A stretch of 64,000 nt of DNA from Cyclobacteriaceae bacterium (GCA_016786495.1 JAEUUJ010000049.1:62001-126000), one strand, 5' to 3'. Counted from the stretch's first letter, positions 1-9,417 are shown. A program made the numbers and translations. The notes: generated by a model from the sequence alone, not told the origin.

Positions 1-2101
1 CCCGCGTAACTACTGCGTAACAATATGTCTTGGTTGAATCGAGACCTGTGTCGGAGTACTTTAGTCCTTCGGTGGTCACATCGATTTCAATAGGTGGTTT
101 TAAATCGAGATCGGCCAGGGTTGTAGCACCTGCTTCGCCAAAATAAACAAGATGCTTAAAGGCTGTGCCCTGAACCTGATTCGACCAAGGCACGGTCGCA
201 CGCCAGTTTAGGTTAATCACTTTATTCGCAGAAGTGAGGTTAAGCCAGACGGATGACGCTATGGCTGAACTATCTACCGGATTGGGATTGCCATCCACAT
301 ACAGCATCACACGGTAGGAATACTGGGTGCTAAACGTATTCAAGCCATTATCCACAAACGACAAGGCGCTGCCCGGCATATCCAACTTGGGGCTAATGTT
401 CAGGAAACCAGAACCTTGCGCGCGCTGCAATTGATACTGATAGTCTGCAAGCGGAAACTGCGGGTTCAATGGCGGGATCCAGCGAACAGTAATCTCACCA
501 TCATTCTCCCCGGTTTTATCTACGGTTACGCGCGTAATTAAAGGCGCTGCGATATCAATGGGATCAATACAAACTTCATTAGACACAGGACTTTCTGCAC
601 CACGATCGGGGAAGACAGCCACGAGGCGGTAGCAATACTTAACCCCTCGTTCAAGACCGGCGCCATTGTTCGTATCCGTGTATTGAATATCGGTTAACGG
701 AACCGTTGCTATTAACGTAAACCCGAGTGACTGAGGCATGCCGGTATCACATACACCCGGCATGTAGCTGGTGTCGTCAACCCTGCGCCAGATTTGCATT
801 TTGGTGTTAACATTGGCAATCGATGAACAATCATAGTTCGCCCAGTCCAGTTTTGCATACCGTTGCGGAACCTGAACTACCGCAGTACTTAACACCGGTG
901 GTGGCGGTACAACTTTTATCGTCCATGTTTTGTAAGTCACAAGGGATGGCCCGGTGCCCCGGAAATCTGAAATTTTAAAAACAACATTGTACGGCTGTCC
1001 ACGAATGTGATCACAGGTGGTGTTCCAGTCAAATTCAATAGATGCCGGTGAAGGCTGGAAATCAACATTACCATCGCGCAGCACCGGCGTACGGGTTGCC
1101 GGAGACTTCGCAGCCGGGAATTCAAATACCAGAGAGAACGCCTGAATCTTAATTGGATCTGGCGGACGGCCGTCTGAGGGCTGGTCTTGGCCGCGGATTG
1201 TCTTATGGATATTTGCACCCGCCACAACGCACGTATCGGCAGGGGTTTCAAGTATTGGCCGGTTATTGTCGCAATCGCCATTCACGATGATCTGCATATC
1301 TCTTCGCACGTAGCCGATTCTCTTCCAAGTGCCACCGGTATTGCGCCACTCCACCACATTAAAGGCTACGTTGTATTCCCCCGGCTGGCTCGGAGCATCC
1401 CACACCAATGTGCCGTTGATCGGATCAATGCTAAAAGTGGGCGAACCACCAAGTTCGTTTTCATCACTCATCTGTTCAGGCGATATATAACCATTCACCG
1501 GAGTTCCGCGATCCCGGAAGGGAATTACAAGTTCATATGAAAGGCTATCTGCAGGTCCTACAGGATTTATATCAATAGCGTCCGGGTTATGAGAGAATGC
1601 TACTCCGGTGCATGCCTGATCAATGGGTGCACGTCTTAACTGAGGGCTGTTATTACAGCCCAGTGCGGCAAGGTCAAACAGCGTTTCAAGGTAAAACGTA
1701 GTGAAGAACGAATCGCTCATGTTCAATACACCACCGTTACGGTTAGGCTCAACATAGCTAACGAGGTAACTGCCTGCTCCGGCATAGAGGTGACGAACCG
1801 TAAAAGTTGCAATGCCAATATTGGTTCCGAGTTGAGGTTGAGCAACATTCTCGACTCTCGGAACAACCATACTTGTTCCATCCCCAAAGTAGAGGATCCC
1901 GTCTTCACCAAACTTAACTTCGGATGCTGTATTGGTGTACACGGTAATGGTGATTACTACTTCGCGGGAGGTACAGGAATTGCGCACAATCGTTATTTGG
2001 CCCGCACGGAGGTGCGAGGCTTGCGCACAGGTTATGGCAACAAAAAAAAGAATAAAGCTCCCCAGCAACTTCACCTTGTTCAGGCTAAAATTTTCAATCA
2101 T
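1..2101 (-). CDS. Secreted T9SS-type modular protein, C-terminus cut by window edge
   Basis: An open frame of about 700 codons runs on the minus strand from an ATG at 2101 to the window edge without a stop. The N-terminus (MIENFSLNKVKLLGSF...) has a basic start, a hydrophobic core and a probable cleavage site after TCAQA. It is followed by SHLRAG, a start I associate with large secreted Bacteroidota proteins that end in a gliding/T9SS type B domain. A PKD-like stretch (YFGDGT ... AGAGSYLVSYVEP) lies at about residues 60-125. Fibronectin-III-like segments appear from about residue 400 onward (KYCYRLVAVFPDRGAESPVSNEVC). In-frame TAA just upstream of 2101 fixes the start region. A C-terminal sorting domain beyond the edge is inference. 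It is probably a cell-surface or gliding-related protein of unknown ligand. Confidence 0.8.
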   Translation of the reverse strand, partial: MIENFSLNKVKLLGSFILFFVAITCAQASHLRAGQITIVRNSCTSREVVITITVYTNTASEVKFGEDGILYFGDGTSMVVPRVENVAQPQLGTNIGIATFTVRHLYAGAGSYLVSYVEPNRNGGVLNMSDSFFTTFYLETLFDLAALGCNNSPQLRRAPIDQACTGVAFSHNPDAIDINPVGPADSLSYELVIPFRDRGTPVNGYISPEQMSDENELGGSPTFSIDPINGTLVWDAPSQPGEYNVAFNVVEWRNTGGTWKRIGYVRRDMQIIVNGDCDNNRPILETPADTCVVAGANIHKTIRGQDQPSDGRPPDPIKIQAFSLVFEFPAAKSPATRTPVLRDGNVDFQPSPASIEFDWNTTCDHIRGQPYNVVFKISDFRGTGPSLVTYKTWTIKVVPPPPVLSTAVVQVPQRYAKLDWANYDCSSIANVNTKMQIWRRVDDTSYMPGVCDTGMPQSLGFTLIATVPLTDIQYTDTNNGAGLERGVKYCYRLVAVFPDRGAESPVSNEVCIDPIDIAAPLITRVTVDKTGENDGEITVRWIPPLNPQFPLADYQYQLQRAQGSGFLNISPKLDMPGSALSFVDNGLNTFSTQYSYRVMLYVDGNPNPVDSSAIASSVWLNLTSANKVINLNWRATVPWSNQVQGTAFKHLVYFGEAGATTLADLDLKPPIEIDVTTEGLKYSDTGLDSTKTYCYAVVTR

Positions 2102-2235
2102 ACACTCAGGACTATCGGCTTACAATATAGAACTCAAACAAGAACCCCGGAAATTCACTTTAAAGTAACGGAAAAAATAGCTTTTTAGTCTGTTTTTAAA
2201 AGTTTTACCCCGGATTTAATACCTTTCGCGCCCAT

Positions 2236-2475
2236 ATGCGGATAATCGGAGAAATACCTCACCCAGATTGCAGGATAACGCTTTTCGCCTGGAACAATCG
2301 GTACATTATAAAACTGGAGAAAGGCTATCTGGAACAGACATTTAAAATCGACCAGTTCGACCTTTCCTCAGAAAAAGACCTGAATACTGTGGTGAACGAA
2401 GGTTTTATCCGGGAAGCCATGGTCCGGTTCGATTCCATGCACGAGTCGTTGCGCAACTCGCAGAAGGATCTCTGA
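2236..2475 (+). CDS. Small conserved-looking hypothetical protein (79 aa)
   Basis: This is a complete ATG-to-TGA frame of 79 residues starting MRIIGEIPHP. It has no signal peptide or membrane segment, and mixed aromatic and charged composition typical of a small soluble protein. It lies 48 bases upstream of the acyltransferase gene on the same strand and may be co-transcribed with it and gpsA. A TAccTTTc stretch about 20 bases before the ATG resembles the Bacteroidota -7 element TAnnTTTG. I do not recognise a named family and assign no function. Confidence 0.65.
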   Translation: MRIIGEIPHPDCRITLFAWNNRYIIKLEKGYLEQTFKIDQFDLSSEKDLNTVVNEGFIREAMVRFDSMHESLRNSQKDL

Positions 2476-2523
2476 AAATCAGCGCGTTCAGCAGAAAACG
2501 CAGAATTATAGTATTTTGTAGCC

Positions 2524-4224
2524 GTGGAAGTCATCGAAAAAAAGAATAAGAACAAGCGTTACAAGCCCATACTTGATAAAATTCCGGATTGGCCGGTTTA
2601 TCAACTGAGTAAAAACCGCAAAGAGTTCATTGAAGAGGTGGCAGAGCATGCCTTCAAGCGCATTAAGGAAATGCGGCCTACGCGGAAACAGCTTGTCGAT
2701 GAACTGGAAGCCACAGTGTATCGCGAACAGCAACGCATGAAGCGAAACCGCTGGCGCGTAGACCCGCCCGATGAGTCAAAATTCTGGGCTAAAGTAAAGG
2801 AAGACCTTATTGAACTTACCGCCCGACCGCTTGACGACAACGCAACTGAGCGCAAGGAAGATGAAATACTGAAACGGATCGTTCAGCGCTATGCCGGAGA
2901 AATTGCCGGGAACTTTAAACCCAGTTCATACCGCTTTGCGCGGGAAATTATTCAGTTCTGGTTTGCGCGATTGCTGAATGCTACGCGCGTAAAAAAATTC
3001 GGAGCCATTTTCAGAAACCAATACACCCTTCGCGACAAAATTCAGATTGTCGGGAAAGTGAAGCAATTGCGGAACCTCGCGAAGAACGGAACCATCGTAA
3101 TGGTTCCCACGCACTCCAGCAACCTGGATTCCATTTTGATCGGCTGGGTGATCCACGCGCTCGGCTTGCCAGCCTTTATCTATGGTGCCGGACTAAACCT
3201 GTTCAACATCAAGATCATCGCATACTTCATGAACAGTTTGGGTGCGTATAAAGTCGATCGCAGAAAGAAGAACCTTCCCTACCTGGAAACATTGAAGATG
3301 TATTCGGGGTTGGCGATCGAGAAAGGTGCGCACAGTCTTTTCTTCCCCGGAGGAACCCGTTCGCGGTCAGGCACCATCGAAAAAATGCTGAAGCTCGGAT
3401 TGCTGTCGACCGCCACCGAAGCACAACGCAACATCTACCTGAAAACACCCGAAGGCGAAACGCCCCGGAAAATTTTCGTAGTTCCAGTGACGCTTAACTA
3501 CCACTTCGTACTGGAAGCTCCCGAGTTGATTGACGACTATCTCTCGATCAAAGGACAGGATCGCTACCTGCCGGAAGATGATAAATACGGCAGCGTTCAA
3601 CTGATTCAGTTCTTATTCAAGTTCTTTACGAAAGGGTCGAACATTTCCGTTTCTATCGGCCGCGGATTGGATATCATGGGGAACTATGTGGACGAGGACG
3701 GAAACAGTCTTGACGCACAAGGCCGCATCATTGATACCCGCGATTACTTTATCTCGAACGGTCAGATCACGATCGATAAGCAACGGGAAGACGAATACAC
3801 CCGCATGCTCAGTCAGCGCATTGTGGCCGAGTATCATAAGATTCACCGCACATTTGCAAGTCATCTGGTTGCCTTCGTTGCGTTCGAGATGTGGCAAAAG
3901 CAACATCCGAAACTCGACCTGTTTGGATTGCTTCGCTTACCGGAAGAAGAATTAACGCTCGATTATCAGGAATTCCGAAAGACGTGCAAACGCGTCAGGA
4001 AACAGATTTACAATCTGAAAAAAGAAGGTAAAGCGAATCACGCGACACACCTGAAAGGCAAGATTGATCTGGTTATCCGGCACGGGCTTGAGAACGTGGG
4101 TAACTTCCACCTGAAGCGTCCGTTGCTTATGGATAAGAAAGGCAATATCGTTACGAAAGATCTGAACACACTGTATTTTTATCACAACCGGTTGGCAGGC
4201 TATGACCTCGAAAAGTTTATCTGA
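2524..4224 (+). CDS. Glycerolipid acyltransferase (PlsB/PlsC superfamily, probable glycerol-3-phosphate acyltransferase)
   Basis: This 566-residue protein carries the H(X)4D acyltransferase motif at residues 197-202 (HSSNLD, in context VPTHSSNLDS). The substrate-binding motif FPGGTRS is at residues 274-280. Both are hallmarks of the glycerolipid acyltransferase family. It is longer than PlsC (about 240 aa) and shorter than E. coli PlsB (about 800 aa), with a basic N-terminal region and a long C-terminal extension. The start shown is GTG; no better in-frame ATG is near. Its last 23 bases overlap gpsA, whose product makes glycerol-3-phosphate, so substrate supply and first acylation appear translationally coupled. 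Acylation of glycerol-3-phosphate rather than lysophosphatidate is inferred from this context. Confidence 0.85.
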   Translation: MEVIEKKNKNKRYKPILDKIPDWPVYQLSKNRKEFIEEVAEHAFKRIKEMRPTRKQLVDELEATVYREQQRMKRNRWRVDPPDESKFWAKVKEDLIELTARPLDDNATERKEDEILKRIVQRYAGEIAGNFKPSSYRFAREIIQFWFARLLNATRVKKFGAIFRNQYTLRDKIQIVGKVKQLRNLAKNGTIVMVPTHSSNLDSILIGWVIHALGLPAFIYGAGLNLFNIKIIAYFMNSLGAYKVDRRKKNLPYLETLKMYSGLAIEKGAHSLFFPGGTRSRSGTIEKMLKLGLLSTATEAQRNIYLKTPEGETPRKIFVVPVTLNYHFVLEAPELIDDYLSIKGQDRYLPEDDKYGSVQLIQFLFKFFTKGSNISVSIGRGLDIMGNYVDEDGNSLDAQGRIIDTRDYFISNGQITIDKQREDEYTRMLSQRIVAEYHKIHRTFASHLVAFVAFEMWQKQHPKLDLFGLLRLPEEELTLDYQEFRKTCKRVRKQIYNLKKEGKANHATHLKGKIDLVIRHGLENVGNFHLKRPLLMDKKGNIVTKDLNTLYFYHNRLAGYDLEKFI

Positions 4225-5263
4225 CCTCCCTCCCGTTGGTGTTATCGGGTCAGGTAATTTTGGCACCACTGTAGCGAATCTGCTGGCCAGACATCGCAAC
4301 GTATTTCTTTACGTGCGCGATGAAAAAACAATTGAACATATCTTACAAAAGCGCGAAATCCGCGGCCACAAGCTCAACAAACATATCACACCCATCAACG
4401 ATCTGGCAGAACTTGCCCGCCAGTGCGATATCATTTTTCCCATCGTGCCGTCCGCTCACTTTCGTGAGATGATGCGGAAGCTCTCACCCTATCTTCATCC
4501 GTATCACGTGTTGATCCATGGCTCCAAAGGTCTTGACATCACCTTGCCGAAAGGCCAAACGCTTGAAACGGTAACCAAACTTAACCGCACACAGGTTAAA
4601 ACGATGAGTGAAGTAATTCGCGAGGAGAGTGTTGTGGTACGCGTAGGATGTTTGGCTGGCCCAAACCTGTCGAAGGAACTTTCAGCACGGCAGCCCGCGG
4701 CAACGGTAGTCGCAAGTCCGTTTAACGAAGTCATCAGCATTGGAAAAAGATTATTGCGGAGCGACCGCTTCCAGGTATACGGAAATAACGAGCTCATTGG
4801 CGTGGAACTGGCCGGAGTTCTGAAAAATATCATTGCCATTGCTGCCGGTGCACTGAACGGCATGGGCTATGGCGAGAATGCCCGAGGTCTACTGATCAGC
4901 CGGGGCGTAGTGGAAATCATTCACCTCGGCCGGGCGCTGGGTGGAAAAACCAAAGCTTTTCTCGGTGTCGCCGGTATTGGCGATCTGGTCGCTACCTGTA
5001 ACAGTCCCCTGAGCCGAAACTTTCAAGTGGGTTATAAGCTTGCGCAGGGAATGAAGCCGGCCGAAGTTTTTGCAAGCATGGACGAAGTTGCCGAAGGTGT
5101 TAACACCGTGCGGATCATGAAAAAGTGTGCCGATTTCTACAAGGTTCGTGCACCGATAACCAGCACACTTTACAAAGTGTTGTTTGAAGATGTTACCGTA
5201 AAAGAGGCACTTGATTACCTGATGCGGTATCCCCTCAACATCGACATTGATTTTATTGATTGA
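4202..5263 (+). CDS. gpsA: NAD(P)-dependent glycerol-3-phosphate dehydrogenase
   Basis: This 353-residue enzyme reduces dihydroxyacetone phosphate to sn-glycerol-3-phosphate for phospholipid synthesis. The N-terminal Rossmann motif GSGNFG (G16-x-G18-x-x-G21) binds the nucleotide. The family signature around the catalytic lysine, GVELAGVLKNIIAIAAG, lies at about residue 200, followed by the conserved GLGDL-type segment (GVAGIGDLVATC). Length fits the family, which is usually 330-350 residues. The ATG lies inside the 3' end of the acyltransferase gene. The stop abuts the convergent HIT gene with no space for a classical terminator. Confidence 0.95.
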   Translation: MTSKSLSDLPPVGVIGSGNFGTTVANLLARHRNVFLYVRDEKTIEHILQKREIRGHKLNKHITPINDLAELARQCDIIFPIVPSAHFREMMRKLSPYLHPYHVLIHGSKGLDITLPKGQTLETVTKLNRTQVKTMSEVIREESVVVRVGCLAGPNLSKELSARQPAATVVASPFNEVISIGKRLLRSDRFQVYGNNELIGVELAGVLKNIIAIAAGALNGMGYGENARGLLISRGVVEIIHLGRALGGKTKAFLGVAGIGDLVATCNSPLSRNFQVGYKLAQGMKPAEVFASMDEVAEGVNTVRIMKKCADFYKVRAPITSTLYKVLFEDVTVKEALDYLMRYPLNIDIDFID

Positions 5264-5656
5264 TCAGAAAGCGTTTCTGATCTTTTCAGCAACAGAAGCC
5301 AGTTCTTCCTGAGAAGGCTTCAATTTGGGTTGCGTAAAATTGATATCCCCGACAGAATTCATGGGTACCAGATGCACATGCGCGTGTGGAACTTCAAGTC
5401 CGATCACGGCAATGCCTATGCGCTTACAGGAAATTACTTTCTTCTGCGCTGCCGCAACTTTCTTAGCGAATACGTACAAACCTGAAAGCGTTTCGTCATC
5501 AAGATCGAAGATGTAGTCTGTTTCCTGTTTCGGCACAACCAGTACGTGACCGTGCACAAGCGGCATCACATCAAGGAAGGCAATGAACTTGTCGTCTTCA
5601 GCGATAATGTGACCGGGTATCTCCCGGTTAATAATGCGTGTAAATATCGAAGCCAT
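5264..5656 (-). CDS. HIT family (histidine triad) hydrolase
   Basis: This 130-residue protein ends with the histidine triad H91-A-H93-V-H95 (HAHVHLVPM), the nucleotide-binding and catalytic motif of HIT proteins. The N-terminal SIFTRIINREIPGHIIAEDD and central HVLVVPK are typical of the Hint/HinT branch, which hydrolyses AMP-linked phosphoramidates. It is cytosolic with no signal sequence. It lies 2 bases downstream of greA on the same strand, so the two are probably co-transcribed. One residue in the family's usual GQxVxHxHxH context differs (IGLEVPHAHVH), which is common in Bacteroidota homologues. Confidence 0.92.
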   Translation of the reverse strand: MASIFTRIINREIPGHIIAEDDKFIAFLDVMPLVHGHVLVVPKQETDYIFDLDDETLSGLYVFAKKVAAAQKKVISCKRIGIAVIGLEVPHAHVHLVPMNSVGDINFTQPKLKPSQEELASVAEKIRNAF

Positions 5657-5658
5657 CG

Positions 5659-6135
5659 TTAAACGCCAATGCTTACAATTTCAAACTCCATCTCTCCTGC
5701 CGGAGTTTTGATCTTAGCAATGTCTCCTTTCGATTTTCCGAGAAGGCCTTTGCCGATAGGTGACATCGTGGAAATTTTACCTGCCTTTAAATCGGCTTCT
5801 TCCTCCGAAACGAGCATATACGTTACCGAAGCCCCGTTCTTTTTATTCTTGATGGTTACTTTCGACAGGATCGAAACCTTAGAAGTATCGACATTTGATT
5901 CATCCAGCAGGCGCGCATTCGCAACCAGATCTTCGAGCTGAGCAATTTTTGCTTCGAGATGACCTTGCGCATCTTTCGCTGCATCGTATTCGGCATTCTC
6001 ACTTAAGTCGCCTTTATCACGGGCCTCCGCAATTTGCTTCGCAATGTCTGCCCTTCCTTTCGATTTCAGCGTAGCGAGTTCAGTCTTTAACTTCTCAAGC
6101 CCGTCTTTTGTATAGTATGAAATCTTCTTGCTCAT
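5659..6135 (-). CDS. greA: Transcription elongation factor GreA
   Basis: GreA rescues backtracked RNA polymerase by stimulating transcript cleavage. The chosen ATG at 6135 gives MSKKISYYTKDGLEKLK, the expected family start, and a 158-residue protein of normal size; the longer frame to 6210 adds 25 residues unlike GreA. The N-terminal coiled coil carries the family signature ARDKGDLSENAEYDAAK, with the acidic tip residues (D-x-x-E). The C-terminal FKBP-like domain ends with the conserved SPIGKGLLGKSKGD. A terminator lies just upstream, so greA and the HIT gene probably form their own transcription unit. Confidence 0.95.
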   Translation of the reverse strand: MSKKISYYTKDGLEKLKTELATLKSKGRADIAKQIAEARDKGDLSENAEYDAAKDAQGHLEAKIAQLEDLVANARLLDESNVDTSKVSILSKVTIKNKKNGASVTYMLVSEEEADLKAGKISTMSPIGKGLLGKSKGDIAKIKTPAGEMEFEIVSIGV

Positions 6136-6159
6136 ATATGCACAATGTTTTGTACCAAC

Positions 6160-6200
6160 CTTAAAAATAAAACAACGGCCTCGGAGGTGAGACCGTTGTT
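6160..6200 (-). terminator. Rho-independent terminator downstream of the pentapeptide gene
   Basis: AACAACGGCCTC (6171-6182) pairs with GAGACCGTTGTT (6189-6200) apart from one mismatch, giving a stem of about 12 bp. Read on the minus strand it is followed by a T-rich run (TTTTATTTTT). It sits between the stop of the pentapeptide gene and the greA start. Confidence 0.75.
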
Positions 6201-6280
6201 CCAGTAGCACAAAGTTAATGGTTTAAATTATCTGCACAAATCGGGGTTTTCGTCCGCATTCGAATCATTCGTGCGTTGCA

Positions 6281-7123
6281 TCAGGCTCCCACAAGTTCCG
6301 GAATGCTGGTTTTCACCTGCTCCAGAATCTCATCATCAAATTTCGCGAGGTAGAGTGTCTTGGCTCTGGAAAGCTGTTCAACCGTCAGGCCTTTTGCTCC
6401 GCGAAGGTCTGCCTTATACAGGCTGGCATTTTCAAAATCAGCGCCCATCAAGTAGCAGTTTTGCAAATTAGCCTCCATCAGGTAGGCATTGTTGAAATTT
6501 GCTTTGATCAGAAAAGCTCCATCGAACTGAGCTTTGATCAGAAAAGCATCCTTAAAGTTTGCTCCGCTGGCATACGCTCCTTTCAGGTTTATTTGATTCA
6601 GGTTTGAGTTCTCGAGATTCGTCTGGTTGAGACGGGTGTTTTCCAGGTTCGCTTCAATCAGCGATGCCTGAGAAAGATTGGCTGAATTTAAGTTTGACCC
6701 TTTCAGGTTTACATAGTTCAAATTGGTGCGCGTTAAAAAGCAATTCACCAGGTTGATTTCATAAATGCGATGGCGATTAAGCCTTTTGATATTACCCACG
6801 GTTCGAAACGCAGCCTCCTCTGATTCCCATAACCGGAAGTCGTCAATCTCATCGCGATAGGTACGAATGCGTTGACGCACCTCACCGTTCTGATTCAACC
6901 AAAAAATCAAAATACCGATCACCGCGATGTCGAAAATCATCCCGTGTGCCTCGGCAAGAATCTGGGGAATGAAGTTGTCGAAGTCGTTTATGTAGTACCG
7001 CAGGCTAAGACCAATAACAATCACGGCCACCATAATCAACACGAGCGTTGAGGTGAGCAGCGGCTTTTCAATAACGTTATTGAAAAACTCCTTTACCTTA
7101 TCAATCCGATTTTTTAAAGCCAT
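6281..7123 (-). CDS. Membrane-anchored pentapeptide repeat protein
   Basis: This 280-residue protein has two N-terminal hydrophobic segments (about residues 20-42 and 52-75) and a short linker rich in R, E and D. About 25 pentapeptide repeats of the A(D/N)LXX type follow from about residue 130 (for example NLKGSNLNSANLSQASLIEA), which should form a right-handed quadrilateral beta-helix. The C-terminal segment (KGLTVEQLSRAKTLY...DDEILEQVKTSIPELV) breaks the pattern and resembles the common tail of pentapeptide proteins. Topology suggests membrane attachment with the helix on one face. The partner is unknown; gyrase protection, known for Qnr, cannot be inferred here. Confidence 0.88.
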   Translation of the reverse strand: MALKNRIDKVKEFFNNVIEKPLLTSTLVLIMVAVIVIGLSLRYYINDFDNFIPQILAEAHGMIFDIAVIGILIFWLNQNGEVRQRIRTYRDEIDDFRLWESEEAAFRTVGNIKRLNRHRIYEINLVNCFLTRTNLNYVNLKGSNLNSANLSQASLIEANLENTRLNQTNLENSNLNQINLKGAYASGANFKDAFLIKAQFDGAFLIKANFNNAYLMEANLQNCYLMGADFENASLYKADLRGAKGLTVEQLSRAKTLYLAKFDDEILEQVKTSIPELVGA

Positions 7124-7192
7124 GGCAAGTCGCCTATCCCAAATCTAAAGGATTTTTAACATGAAGATCAAATTGACGACAGTCTGATGTAA

Positions 7193-7211
7193 TAAAAAAG
7201 GCACATATGCC
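7193..7211 (-). terminator. Short hairpin with T-run after mgtE
   Basis: On the minus strand, 82 bases or so after the mgtE stop, GGCATATGTGCC (4-bp stem, TATG loop) is followed directly by six T. The stem is short, so this is a weak candidate terminator for the rsmA-mgtE unit. Confidence 0.4.
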
Positions 7212-7286
7212 AATACCTGCAAAACTGAAGCAAATCTGACACGCGAAATTGACCTCTTTGGCAATCGGGCGGGGAGTCTAAGGCCT

Positions 7287-8633
7287 TTACATCAGGAGGT
7301 GTACCGTGAGAAAGTAGATCGTGAGCCCCAGCAAATCGTTTGTTGTGGTGATAAACGGTCCGGAGGCCAGTGCAGGGTTGAATCCAAACCGATTAAGAAT
7401 CAATGGCGTAACGGTGCCAATAAAGGACGCAAATACGACAACACTAAAAAGCGCAATAGACACGATGAACGACAGCGTCTGATGATCAAACAATACAAGG
7501 TTAGCCCCTAAAACAATCACCGAAAGGAAAATGCCGTTTGCCAGCGCAACAACAAAAACCTTCGACAAGCGAGACCAAAGTCCTTCTTCCACGAAGCCCG
7601 GGTTGGCAAGACTTTGAACGATCAATGACGATGATTGAATACCCACGTTACCACCGGTTGCCTGAATCAGGGGAGTAAAGAAAGCGATGGCCGCAATCTG
7701 AATGATCTCCTTCTCAAAAATACCCATGAACTTTGCGTTCAGGAGTCCGCCAAAAATTCCAATCAAAAGCCAGGGCAAACGCGCACGGGTGTTCTTCCAA
7801 ACACTGTCGTCTTCTTCAACATCTTCTGAGATACCCGACATCAACTGGCGGTCCTCCTCGGCCTGTTCGGTGATCACATCCACCACGTCATCGATGGTGA
7901 TCCGCCCGACCAGTTGGCCCTGAACGTTTACAACCGGAACCGATTCCAGGTCATACTTCCGCATGATGTCGGCTACCTCGGTGTCATCAAGATAGGTTTC
8001 AACCGAAACGATTTCCTCCTCCTCGATAATTTCAGACACAATTTTGCGTGCATCAGAGATCACCAGGTCCTTCAGCGAGACGCGGCCCATGAGTTTATCC
8101 TGATCATCGACCACGTACACCGCATAAAACTTATCAACATTTTCAGCCTGCTTGCGGATTTCATCGATGCATTGAACAACCGTCCAGTGATTGCGCACTT
8201 TGATAAGCTCTTTCGCCATCAAACCACCGGCTACGTTTTCTTCGTAGCGAAGCAGGTCGATCACCTGAATGCGTAAATCCGGGTCGAGCCCGTGCAGTAC
8301 TTCTTCCCGAACTTTAATCGGAAGTTCGTTCAGAATATCAGCCGCGTCATCCGAATTCAGCAGATTGATCAGCGTGATGATCTGAGTCGTTTCGTAAACT
8401 TTCAGAAAATTAACGCGTGTAACCGGATCAAGGTCCCGGACGATTTCCGCCTGAACTTCAAGCGGCAGCATATCCATCACGTATTTCGACTCTTCGGAGT
8501 TAAACTCGTAGAGCAATGCCGAGATATCAGCCGGGTTTACATCTTCGAGAACCTGAAGGATAAACGGATGGTCGCGCTCATCCAGTGCCCGCTGAAAACG
8601 CTCAACGAACTCTTTGGAAAGCTCAAACTGCAT
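7287..8633 (-). CDS. mgtE: Magnesium transporter MgtE
   Basis: About 448 residues with the MgtE order: N-terminal superhelical domain (about 1-125), paired CBS domains that sense Mg2+ (about 130-250), and five membrane helices (about 275-448) containing the conserved pore region PLIQATGGNVGIQSSSLIVQ. I chose the ATG at 8633 over the GTG at 8645 because a GGAGG lies five bases before it. Either start overlaps the 3' end of rsmA (stop at 8623), so translation is probably coupled. Acidic residues across the N and CBS domains fit the family's Mg2+-dependent gating. Confidence 0.93.
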   Translation of the reverse strand: MQFELSKEFVERFQRALDERDHPFILQVLEDVNPADISALLYEFNSEESKYVMDMLPLEVQAEIVRDLDPVTRVNFLKVYETTQIITLINLLNSDDAADILNELPIKVREEVLHGLDPDLRIQVIDLLRYEENVAGGLMAKELIKVRNHWTVVQCIDEIRKQAENVDKFYAVYVVDDQDKLMGRVSLKDLVISDARKIVSEIIEEEEIVSVETYLDDTEVADIMRKYDLESVPVVNVQGQLVGRITIDDVVDVITEQAEEDRQLMSGISEDVEEDDSVWKNTRARLPWLLIGIFGGLLNAKFMGIFEKEIIQIAAIAFFTPLIQATGGNVGIQSSSLIVQSLANPGFVEEGLWSRLSKVFVVALANGIFLSVIVLGANLVLFDHQTLSFIVSIALFSVVVFASFIGTVTPLILNRFGFNPALASGPFITTTNDLLGLTIYFLTVHLLM

Positions 8634-9417
8634 CAGTTCCTCCACGACTCTTCTCAGTTAACTGTGTGATGTAAACAAATTCATCGACCGACAATCGTTC
8701 AGCACGCAGATCGAATATCGGATCGGATAAAAATTCGGCCGCTAAATTCAGGTTTTTTAATGCGTTACGCAAAGTTTTCCTCCGATTATTGAATCCCTGC
8801 TTCACCACCTGAACGAACAATGCTTCATCGCACGCAAGTTTATCACGCTTGTTACGTGTGAGCCTGATGACAGCCGACATCACTTTGGGTGGCGGAGTAA
8901 AAACTCCCGGTGGAACTTTGAAGAGATACTCGATGTCATAAAAAGCCTGAAGCAAAACACTTAGAATACCATAGGTTTTGGTGCCGGGCGGTTCAGCGAT
9001 CCGATCCGCTACTTCTTTTTGCAGCATACACACCACCTGGTCGACCAGGTTGCGCTGTTCGAGTACCCGGAAAAAAATTTGCGATGATATGTTGTAGGGG
9101 AAGTTTCCAATCACTGAAAAACGATCGCCAAAAACCTGCTGTAAATCAAGCTGAAGAAAATCACCTTCAATAATTGCCAGGTTAGGGAAATGTTTTTTAA
9201 GGTGGGCAACCGAATCCCAGTCGATCTCGATCACTTTCAGCTTGACGGTTTCGTCCTGCACGAGAAACCTCGTAAGCACGCCCATGCCGGGACCGATCTC
9301 CAACACATTGGGAGTTCCGTTTTTTACCAGGCCATTAACAATTCGTTTGGCGATGCCCTGATCGTTCAGAAAATGTTGCCCTAAAAACTTCTTGGGTCGA
9401 ACCCCGCGTTGTGTCAT
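8623..9417 (-). CDS. rsmA: 16S rRNA dimethyladenosine transferase RsmA (KsgA)
   Basis: This 264-residue SAM-dependent methyltransferase dimethylates two adjacent adenines near the 3' end of 16S rRNA during small-subunit maturation. The N-terminal RPKKFLGQHFLND, the SAM-binding VLEIGPGMGVLT, the catalytic NFPYNISSQI, and the C-terminal PPPKVMSAVIRL and FNNRRKTLRNAL are all diagnostic. Length matches the family. It is divergent from pdxA across about 75 bases and leads into mgtE with an 11-base overlap. Confidence 0.96.
   Translation of the reverse strand: MTQRGVRPKKFLGQHFLNDQGIAKRIVNGLVKNGTPNVLEIGPGMGVLTRFLVQDETVKLKVIEIDWDSVAHLKKHFPNLAIIEGDFLQLDLQQVFGDRFSVIGNFPYNISSQIFFRVLEQRNLVDQVVCMLQKEVADRIAEPPGTKTYGILSVLLQAFYDIEYLFKVPPGVFTPPPKVMSAVIRLTRNKRDKLACDEALFVQVVKQGFNNRRKTLRNALKNLNLAAEFLSDPIFDLRAERLSVDEFVYITQLTEKSRGGTDAV

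Noticed and set aside
1187-1540. 117-codon plus-strand frame inside the partial secreted protein
   Set aside because: The minus-strand frame is open for 700 codons with PKD and Fn3 patterns; this is a shadow.
6430-6740. Short DNA repeats such as TTGATCAGAAAAGC
   Set aside because: They result from the pentapeptide protein repeats and are not a CRISPR array or mobile repeat.
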